Source of the DNA: Candidatus Bathyarchaeota archaeon | Lineage (GTDB): Archaea; Thermoproteota; Bathyarchaeia; RBG-16-48-13; GCA-020355125 | Direction: 5' to 3' | NCBI GenBank assembly: GCA_026014905.1 | Contig: JAOZHK010000162.1 | Location: 1 to 11,409, forward strand | Length of the DNA stretch: 11,409 bases | In this document: in pieces, positions 6,762 to 11,409 of the stretch | Layout of the letters: each line of letters begins with the position of its first letter | Numbering within the stretch: the stretch's first letter is position 1 | Program-made: the position numbers and the translations under genes | Notes under the pieces: generated by a model | The model's input: the letters and a program-made list of their open reading frames with translations, nothing else | Database searches by the model: none | What the model was told of the DNA's origin: nothing

Positions 6762-7079
6762 ATGGGAACTGATCTACATATTGATGTGCCTGGTCAAACA
6801 GGAATATTTCGACAACCTACAGTTTTTACGCCCAGAGCTCCACACGTCGGTCATAAACATCATCTCTGTGCAATGGCAGAAAGTGGTGATGTCGGTCTCG
6901 AACAGATGAAAGATCTCGTGCGCAACCCGAAATTCATGTGTAAGCGATGCGGTCGAGCAGCGAAGATCTCTGATAATCTTTGTGAACCTGTATCTCTTGA
7001 CTATACCTGCGGTATGTGCGGCGCAACATTTTCGTCAAAAACTAAAATGATGGACCACGCAAAAACACACAACGATTAA
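6762..7079 (+). CDS. small C2H2 zinc-finger protein
   Basis: The 105-residue protein has two metal-site candidates. The C-terminal one is a classical C2H2 finger: C83-x2-C86-x12-H99-x3-H103, with a phenylalanine (F90) four residues after the second cysteine. Before it lies FMCKRCGRAAKISDNLCEP (C60, C63, C74), a pattern I know from small archaeal proteins of unknown role; a histidine/cysteine group HKHHLC (31-36) could give further ligands. The first 30 residues are polar and proline-containing, with no membrane span or signal. It stands alone between a divergent promoter region and a strong terminator, and is flanked on both sides by copies of the same GC-alternating repeat, which suggests self-regulation. 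A DNA- or RNA-binding regulator is the most likely role, but protein binding is equally possible for one finger. Confidence 0.85.
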   Translation: MGTDLHIDVPGQTGIFRQPTVFTPRAPHVGHKHHLCAMAESGDVGLEQMKDLVRNPKFMCKRCGRAAKISDNLCEPVSLDYTCGMCGATFSSKTKMMDHAKTHND

Positions 7080-7089
7080 TACCTTAGCT

Positions 7090-7120
7090 AAATACGCGCG
7101 CGCGTATTTTGTTTTTTTTT
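7090..7120 (+). terminator. palindrome plus T-run terminator after the zinc-finger gene
   Basis: A perfect 20-base palindrome (7090-7109, AAATACGCGC and its complement) is followed by T-rich sequence with nine T in a row at 7112-7120. It starts 11 bases after the stop codon. The palindrome has no loop bases, so as RNA only the outer pairs would form. The T-run alone would suffice in archaea, which leaves the palindrome free to be a protein-binding site. Confidence 0.7.
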
Positions 7121-7149
7121 CGCAGTTATATTAATGTAACATGCTCATA

Positions 7150-7197
7150 CACACGTAGTTTTTCCTCTTACGTACCGAACGGCTACGTGTGAGGAAA
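7150..7197. other. nested, mutually exclusive inverted repeats in intergenic DNA
   Basis: CACACGTAG (7150-7158) is complementary to CTACGTGTG (7183-7191). TTTCCTC (7161-7167) is complementary to GAGGAAA (7191-7197). A third, inner hairpin ACGTACC-GAAC-GG-c-TACGT covers 7170-7188. The first two stems interleave, so an RNA could hold only one at a time or form a pseudoknot. A TATA-like ttatattaat at 7126-7135 would place a transcript start near 7155. The block lies upstream of the promoter I assign to the membrane operon, so it is probably not that operon's leader. It could be a small RNA, the 3' tail of the zinc-finger transcript, or paired operators. Confidence 0.4.
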
Positions 7198-7241
7198 CTT
7201 TTAACTAGCCAGCCAAACATGTATAACTGTTGTACGATGGC

Positions 7242-7250
7242 TTATATATT
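7242..7250 (+). promoter_or_regulatory. TATA-like promoter element of the four-gene membrane operon
   Basis: ttatatatt at 7242-7250 would start a transcript near 7272 and give a leader of almost 90 bases. A second candidate, aatatttaaa at 7258-7267, would shorten it. The leader ends in a purine tract (7328-7350) that includes an AAGGT ribosome-binding site 8 bases before ATG 7359. No promoter-like element was seen inside the operon. Confidence 0.45.
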
Positions 7251-7358
7251 CTGCTATAATATTTAAACAGTTATACCAAAGTCTTAAATATCGAGTTTAG
7301 AAATTATTGAATCCTACAACTCCCTAAAAGAAAAAAAAGGAAAAAAAGGTAAAATTTC

Positions 7359-8141
7359 ATGGCTATCAAAGAAGGAGCAGGATGGATTGCTATATTCTTT
7401 GCCGTTACAGTCATAGATGTCGTATATCATACTTGGCGTGCATCACAGGGAATGGGGCTTGATCTCCGAATGTTAGCGCCCGTCGAAGCCATATCTGATG
7501 GCATTGATCGATGTAAAGAGATGGGTCGACCACTATACCTCACCATTGGTTGTTATGCCGAGCTCTCAGGTTTATACGCACCCATGACTATCTCAGCCAT
7601 CAACATCCAACGATACGCTTCACGTTTAGCTATTCGAAGAGATGTTGAAACCTGGTTCATGATCCCTATGATACCCGAGGCATTGCCTCTCGTCGACGGG
7701 ATCTATCGAGAAGTCTGTGTTGCTGAAGGTAAACCTGAATCCTACAAGCGTGACCACGTACAATGGTTTGGTCAACTCGAGGCAGGATACTCAACTGGTG
7801 CAGCCGGTGTCGCAGGTCGGATTCGAGCTGGCACAGCGATTTGTGCCGGCGCACTCTCCGGAACAGGTGACATCGCGCCCACAGCTGTTAATCGAACCGT
7901 AGGCGCACTGATGATCGGCGGAAACGCGCGATATACTCATCAAGGCGTGTATTCAATTTGGTTTGATTATTCATTGTGGACCAGTGACGTATATGCTGCA
8001 GGCGCATACTGTGCAGGTGACCCCTTCATGCGATCCAGCGTGGTCGCACAAGACGTCATCACATGGATATGCGTAGCGCTTCCACTCATCGCACTCATTC
8101 TTGGCGCAGCAGGTGTCGGTACAGATTGGTTAACTATCTAG
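7359..8141 (+). CDS. DUF6754-like membrane protein, first gene of a four-gene membrane system
   Basis: The 260-residue protein has a membrane span at about 8-25, a central domain, and a second span at about 233-252. The central domain follows the pattern I associate with DUF6754: VEAISDGIDRCKEMGRPLYLTIG (from 42; DRCKEMGRP is the diagnostic part), a Rossmann-like alternation (76-105), QLEAGYSTGAAGVAGRIRAG (139-158), and WFDYSLWTSDVYAAGAYCAGDP (201-222) shortly before the last span. Basic residues after the first span (HTWRASQ) suggest that the domain is cytoplasmic. I see no nucleotide-binding loop, metal motif or catalytic triad. An AAGGT ribosome-binding site precedes ATG 7359. The next gene starts 13 bases after the stop, with GGAGG overlapping the stop codon. 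Function is unknown; from context it is the inner-face component of a complex made with the next three proteins. Confidence 0.85.
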   Translation: MAIKEGAGWIAIFFAVTVIDVVYHTWRASQGMGLDLRMLAPVEAISDGIDRCKEMGRPLYLTIGCYAELSGLYAPMTISAINIQRYASRLAIRRDVETWFMIPMIPEALPLVDGIYREVCVAEGKPESYKRDHVQWFGQLEAGYSTGAAGVAGRIRAGTAICAGALSGTGDIAPTAVNRTVGALMIGGNARYTHQGVYSIWFDYSLWTSDVYAAGAYCAGDPFMRSSVVAQDVITWICVALPLIALILGAAGVGTDWLTI

Positions 8142-8154
8142 GAGGAATACACTA

Positions 8155-8835
8155 ATGACAGAAACAACAACTATCATGTCTAAGCGATTATATCAAAGGC
8201 TCGGCGCACTGTTTGTTTGTTCACTATTCGTTGGTGTCTACATCGGTAACTCATTCATTGAGTGGACCCCCGTCCAATTCGTATATGACGCATTCCAAGC
8301 CGGTTACGGCATGGTAAAAAACGTCGTTGAATTGTACGCAGCGGTGGTCCTCTATCTCGGTGCAGCACGCATGATGGTGAACTATAAATCATACAGTCGA
8401 TCATTCGTAGTTCGCGGTGCAACTATCATCACCTTCAGTGCAATGTTAGCGGCCTATTTTCTATCACAACCCGGCTACCACCTATCAACTGGAGCCTCAA
8501 TCGTGAACAACGTCATACAGGGAAGCTGCGCTAACGGCCTCTTCCTCGCACGATATGGTATGATGTACTATTGGTTGCTACGACGGTTCTGTGAGTTTCG
8601 TACCATCGACCGAATCGCACAACTCGCGATCTGGTTCATGTGGACATGGAGAGACATGCCCATACTTGTACAGACCGTACCAGGCATTGACACATTCGTA
8701 GATTGGCTACGAGTGACACTCTATACCGGTGCACTTCGAGGCGTACTCGTCACAGTCGCAGTGGGATCCTTCGTACTATCGTTACGCGCGCTAGTAGGCA
8801 GGGAACCAGGACTCATCGAAGCCGAAATATCATAA
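8155..8835 (+). CDS. multi-span membrane protein, second gene of the four-gene system
   Basis: The 226-residue protein has four clear hydrophobic spans at about 16-34, 56-75, 86-104 and 190-210, with two weaker ones near 126-144 and 152-166. Arginine-rich loops (RLYQR, YKSYSRSFVVR, LLRRF) suggest a cytoplasmic N-terminus. The last span is bounded by arginines: TGALRGVLVTVAVGSFVLSL (191-210) then RALVGREPGL, a motif I loosely recall from neighbours of DUF6754 genes in other genomes. No transporter or enzyme signature is visible. GGAGG at 8141-8145 gives a 9-base spacer to ATG 8155, the strongest ribosome-binding site of the operon; a second ATG at 8176 would remove seven polar residues. The next gene's ribosome-binding site begins two bases after this stop. 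Role unknown; probably a membrane core subunit. Confidence 0.82.
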   Translation: MTETTTIMSKRLYQRLGALFVCSLFVGVYIGNSFIEWTPVQFVYDAFQAGYGMVKNVVELYAAVVLYLGAARMMVNYKSYSRSFVVRGATIITFSAMLAAYFLSQPGYHLSTGASIVNNVIQGSCANGLFLARYGMMYYWLLRRFCEFRTIDRIAQLAIWFMWTWRDMPILVQTVPGIDTFVDWLRVTLYTGALRGVLVTVAVGSFVLSLRALVGREPGLIEAEIS

Positions 8836-8837
8836 GC

Positions 8838-8842
8838 GGTGA
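8838..8842 (+). promoter_or_regulatory. ribosome-binding site that decides the third gene's start
   Basis: GGTGA here (within GGTGAT, matching the archaeal 16S tail) lies 5 bases before ATG 8848. The GTG at 8839 that opens the longer frame is part of this site and has no ribosome-binding site of its own, so ATG 8848 is preferred. Confidence 0.6.
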
Positions 8843-8847
8843 TTAAC

Positions 8848-9798
8848 ATGGGATTCACAAGTTTATGGGATAAACTTCTCACAAACCCGGAACGGAACTC
8901 GAAAATCCTCGGCCTAATCTTCTTATTCCAACTGATACCTCTGGTATATCCACTAGGCTTACCTATCAAATACAGCTTCTATACGCTTGACAACTACAAA
9001 ATTATCGAAGGAACAGACAATCCCGAATTTCCCGGACCTACCACATATGGTGCCACATGGCCGGGTATACAACCCGGTGATGTGGTTGTCTGGGGCAGTA
9101 ATGATGAACACGCAGCCAGCTGGAGTCAAGCTCGAGACTGGTGGTCAACGTGGCCTCGCTGGTTCATGGGCGAAAAAGGCGCAAAGATGATCTTCGCATG
9201 CTTTGGATACTCCTCAATTGGAATATTCAATGACTTGATTGACCGATACTTCAAAATTCAGTATCCAGATATCACATATGGCGAAGACTATCTCGTTACA
9301 GAATATCTTCCAGGCGCCGAAGCCGCTATGGCCCGATTCGCTGAACAAATACCAAACATTCGAGACATCAACGGACGCACAATCAGTTCATATCCAGCAT
9401 TTGCTCACCTCAACACCTTAGCGGACGTCCAATACTCATATGGATCGGTTATCCGAACCACGGACCACGATATGTTCATACGGCAATTTGGCTCAGCCTA
9501 TCCCTATGAAACGACAGGCCACGCCTTCCTCGGATTCATGGAATATGCTGTCGCCTCAGCCTACTATGGCACTATCGTAAAATGCAGTGCACAATACGCC
9601 TTCGAAGTTGAATCTATCGTCAACCTTAAATATCCAGGTAAAGCCTTTCTCGGTGAACAGATTGCGCTTGTCGAAGCCAGACAGATTTGGGCATTTGTCT
9701 ATTTGCCAATGCTTATCTATGGCTTACTGGTCAACTGGCAACGAGCCATGTCTGAAGGTGTATCCCTTACTCCTCAAGTAGGAACAAGGGGACAATAA
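8848..9798 (+). CDS. membrane-anchored protein with a large external domain, third gene of the four-gene system
   Basis: The 316-residue protein has a basic N-terminus, a span at about 20-38, a 240-residue domain, a second span at about 279-296 and a short basic tail (NWQRAMSEG). The positive-inside rule puts the domain outside. The domain contains PGIQPGDVVVWGSNDEH (72-88), a predicted strand-helix stretch GAKMIFACFGYSSIGIF (111-127), TYGEDYLVTEYLPGAEAAMA (143-162), DINGRTISSYPAF (173-185) and AYPYETTGHAFLGFMEY (217-233). These resemble motifs I recall in proteins encoded next to DUF6754 genes, again without known function. Only one or two cysteines occur in the domain and no heme motif is present. 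A clear cleavage site after the first span is absent, so the first span should remain as an anchor. ATG 8848 is chosen over GTG 8839 because the ribosome-binding site covers the GTG. It is likely the external sensor or substrate-facing part of the complex. Confidence 0.82.
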   Translation: MGFTSLWDKLLTNPERNSKILGLIFLFQLIPLVYPLGLPIKYSFYTLDNYKIIEGTDNPEFPGPTTYGATWPGIQPGDVVVWGSNDEHAASWSQARDWWSTWPRWFMGEKGAKMIFACFGYSSIGIFNDLIDRYFKIQYPDITYGEDYLVTEYLPGAEAAMARFAEQIPNIRDINGRTISSYPAFAHLNTLADVQYSYGSVIRTTDHDMFIRQFGSAYPYETTGHAFLGFMEYAVASAYYGTIVKCSAQYAFEVESIVNLKYPGKAFLGEQIALVEARQIWAFVYLPMLIYGLLVNWQRAMSEGVSLTPQVGTRGQ

Positions 9799-9813
9799 GC
9801 GAGGGACAATACT

Positions 9814-10494
9814 ATGATCGAAATCTTAATTCAACAACTTGAAATGCCAGCTGTCGAACTCATTGCAATGGTTGGGGGAATGTTTATTTCCCTCTTCATT
9901 GGATCATTGCTATTCTTTGGCGTAACCTCGATCTTCGCGATCGGTGAAGGTTGCTTCATTGCAATAGCTGGTTGCTACAATGCCTTTGTCGTCGTTAACC
10001 GAGCAAGTGCTTCACTGCAAGCAGATTGGTTGTATGTAGTGCCTTTCCTCGTCGGACTGTTAGCCTTTACACGGCTAACGAGGTATCGATGGGCGGCACG
10101 GTATCCCGTTGCGATATTGTCAGGCGTAGGTGCAGGCATCGTCTTTGCCCAAATGGTCAAATCGATGATCATCACCAATGTCATCTCATCAGTGGAAGGG
10201 GTAATAACGGGGTCTCCAGACCCACTTGGCGCATGGTTGATCTTCATTCCGCAGGTCATCACTCCAATAGCCTTCACATACTCACTCAAGTATAGTGGTT
10301 GGCTACAACGGGGTCCAGCGCGACACCTCTTCACACTCGGTCGAACATTCTTCCTCATATTCGTAGGAGGCAGAATGGGCGAGCTTGCTGGTGGAACCAT
10401 TTCAAGCTATCTGCCAAACTGGGCACAAGGCTACATGGTGCGACCTCTAACGGCATTATCAGACTTTCTAAACGGCAACCTCATCCTCACATAA
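9814..10494 (+). CDS. multi-span membrane protein, fourth gene of the four-gene system
   Basis: The 226-residue protein is almost entirely hydrophobic, with about six spans: roughly 14-40, 43-62, 71-87, 97-120, 138-157 and 173-192. A basic loop RLTRYRWAARYP (87-98) precedes the glycine-rich fourth span (VAILSGVGAGIVFAQMV), and LGRTFFLIFVGGRMGELAGG (175-194) forms the sixth. Arginines and glutamates within or beside these late spans (R177, R187, E190) could line an intramembrane path, but that is inference. GAGGG at 9801-9805 gives an 8-base spacer to ATG 9814, 15 bases after the previous stop. The gene ends the operon; a T-rich terminator begins about 20 bases later. I know of no characterised family that matches. 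It is probably the second core subunit, perhaps a channel or carrier with the 8155-8835 product. Confidence 0.82.
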   Translation: MIEILIQQLEMPAVELIAMVGGMFISLFIGSLLFFGVTSIFAIGEGCFIAIAGCYNAFVVVNRASASLQADWLYVVPFLVGLLAFTRLTRYRWAARYPVAILSGVGAGIVFAQMVKSMIITNVISSVEGVITGSPDPLGAWLIFIPQVITPIAFTYSLKYSGWLQRGPARHLFTLGRTFFLIFVGGRMGELAGGTISSYLPNWAQGYMVRPLTALSDFLNGNLILT

Positions 10495-10514
10495 AAGCAA
10501 CAACAATCTCCCCC

Positions 10515-10540
10515 TTTTTTTATTTTTTATATTTATTTTT
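10515..10540 (+). terminator. T-rich terminator of the membrane operon
   Basis: Runs of seven, six and five T separated by single A or AT fill this stretch, just after CCCCC and 20 bases downstream of the last stop. There is no strong hairpin, which is normal for archaeal termination. It separates the operon from the following radical SAM gene. Confidence 0.65.
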
Positions 10541-10593
10541 ATAATTGATTTTCATAGTATCTAATAGCACTCAGTAACATTGTAGGATCAGTG

Positions 10594-11409
10594 ATGTCGC
10601 TGACGAAAGTAGCGTTAATCTATCCGCCGTATCATTTTCATCCCCCTGCGTGGCCATTTTCCCGACCCACCCTTGTGCTTGCCCACCTATATGCAGTATT
10701 GGAAAGCCATGGCTTCACCCAATTATCTGTTTTTGATTTCGATCTTACCTTTACGGAAAGCCACTATACCATTGATTACTATATTGAGCAAGCCATATCT
10801 CTGGTGGAAAAAACGAGGCCCGAGGTACTTTGCTTAAGCTGTAAAGTTGCCCAATTCCCCTTTGTTGCCCTCTTTTCAAGACAGTATAAACAAATACATC
10901 CCGACGCCAAAATTGTACTCGGTGGCTGGATGCCAACGTTATCCCCTGAGACAACTCTTCAACTAGCTCCATGTGACGCGATCATACGAGGTGAGGGGGA
11001 AAGAAGCCTCCCTCAACTCCTCCATGCGATCGATGAAGACACGTGGGCTATCAAAGGCATTTCTTTTTTAAATAAAAAGGAGAACAGAGTAATCCATAAT
11101 CCTAACGCTGAGCCATTAACCCAGACCGAGCTCGATCAACTTCCATTACCTCGTTACGATATTTTACCACCGCTTCACGAGTATCAGCCACAAAGCATAA
11201 AACCTTGTTACTCGGTGCAAGCGAGCCGTGGGTGTATCAATCATCAGTGTATTTTCTGCTGGAACTCGACCCAAAACTGTGTCACGAGCTGGCGGGCTCG
11301 TAGCCCATATCGTGTAGTTGAGGAAATCCAGGGACTTGTTGATCAATACGCCGCACAAGTCATTTTTTTCGCGGATGATAGCTTTGGTGCTGATACAAAT
11401 TGGCTAGAT
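10594..11409 (+). CDS. second B12-binding-domain radical SAM protein, 3'-truncated
   Basis: The frame is open from ATG 10594 to the window end (272 residues visible). AGGA at 10584-10587 gives a 6-base spacer; the in-frame GTG three bases earlier is less likely. The N-terminal cobalamin-type domain (about 1-140) shows VALIYPPYHFHPPAWPF (6-22), LAHLYAVLESHGF, IVLGGWMPTLSPE and AIIRGEGERSLPQL. The radical SAM part begins with SVQASRGCINHQCIFCW. Its cysteines are C214, C219 and C222, spaced CX4CX2C rather than the usual CX3CX2C of this superfamily. It continues with SWRARSPYRVVEEI and FFADDSFGAD. It follows the membrane operon by 99 bases on the same strand, but a terminator lies between, so it is probably a separate unit; an AT-rich element near 10535-10546 could be its promoter. 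Substrate unknown. Confidence 0.88.
   Translation, partial: MSLTKVALIYPPYHFHPPAWPFSRPTLVLAHLYAVLESHGFTQLSVFDFDLTFTESHYTIDYYIEQAISLVEKTRPEVLCLSCKVAQFPFVALFSRQYKQIHPDAKIVLGGWMPTLSPETTLQLAPCDAIIRGEGERSLPQLLHAIDEDTWAIKGISFLNKKENRVIHNPNAEPLTQTELDQLPLPRYDILPPLHEYQPQSIKPCYSVQASRGCINHQCIFCWNSTQNCVTSWRARSPYRVVEEIQGLVDQYAAQVIFFADDSFGADTNWLD

Noticed and set aside
7326..7354. A-rich tract as a repeat or slippage element
   Set aside because: It is a simple purine-rich leader holding the ribosome-binding site of the next gene; nothing else supports a special role.
8839..8847. GTG 8839 as start of the third membrane-system gene
   Set aside because: The GTG is part of the GGTGAT ribosome-binding site that serves ATG 8848, so the longer form is unlikely.
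9975..10400. 141-codon open frame on the minus strand
   Set aside because: It lies wholly inside the fourth membrane-system gene, has no ribosome-binding site and its product is low in complexity of fold; it is an antisense shadow.
1..11409. CRISPR array, insertion sequence or integrase-flanked island
   Set aside because: I found no regularly spaced repeats, no transposase or recombinase motifs, and no duplicated tRNA 3' end that would mark an attachment site.

Overview
The window reads as chromosomal DNA of an archaeon. The evidence is a DNA topoisomerase VI operon (top6B then top6A), a tRNA-Asn gene apparently interrupted by two short introns of the bulge-helix-bulge type, TATA-like elements about 25-30 bp upstream of starts, GGAGG/GGTGAT ribosome-binding sites, T-rich terminators and a short C2H2 zinc-finger protein. 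I cannot fix the phylum; TACK, Asgard and some euryarchaeal lineages all remain possible. Nothing marks it as plasmid or virus.

Layout. (1) 1-2035, plus strand: the 3' part of top6B overlapping a complete top6A. (2) 2090-2350, plus strand: tRNA-Asn(GUU) with introns at non-canonical positions, then a CAU tRNA whose acceptor stem looks like tRNA-Ile2. (3) 2371-6608, minus strand: a probable operon with a 44-residue one-span membrane protein, a doubtful 40-residue ORF, a B12-binding-domain radical SAM enzyme, and a ChlI-ChlD-type AAA+/vWA chelatase fusion with two membrane spans between its domains. (4) 6609-7120: a divergent promoter region, a 105-residue zinc-finger protein and a terminator. 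GC-alternating repeats flank the zinc-finger gene. (5) 7121-7358: non-coding, with nested inverted repeats and a promoter. (6) 7359-10494, plus strand: four tightly packed membrane-protein genes ending in a T-rich terminator. (7) 10594 to the window end: the 5' part of a second B12-binding-domain radical SAM enzyme.

The most interesting unit is the four-gene block in (6). The first protein has the sequence pattern I associate with DUF6754, a family without known function. The third has a large domain predicted to face outwards between two membrane anchors. The second and fourth are multi-span proteins. Gaps of 12-15 bases, each with its own ribosome-binding site, one promoter and one terminator suggest a single membrane complex with a cytoplasmic domain, a two-protein core and an external domain. 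No enzyme motif that I recognise reveals its job. Family names are from memory of sequence patterns; no database was searched.
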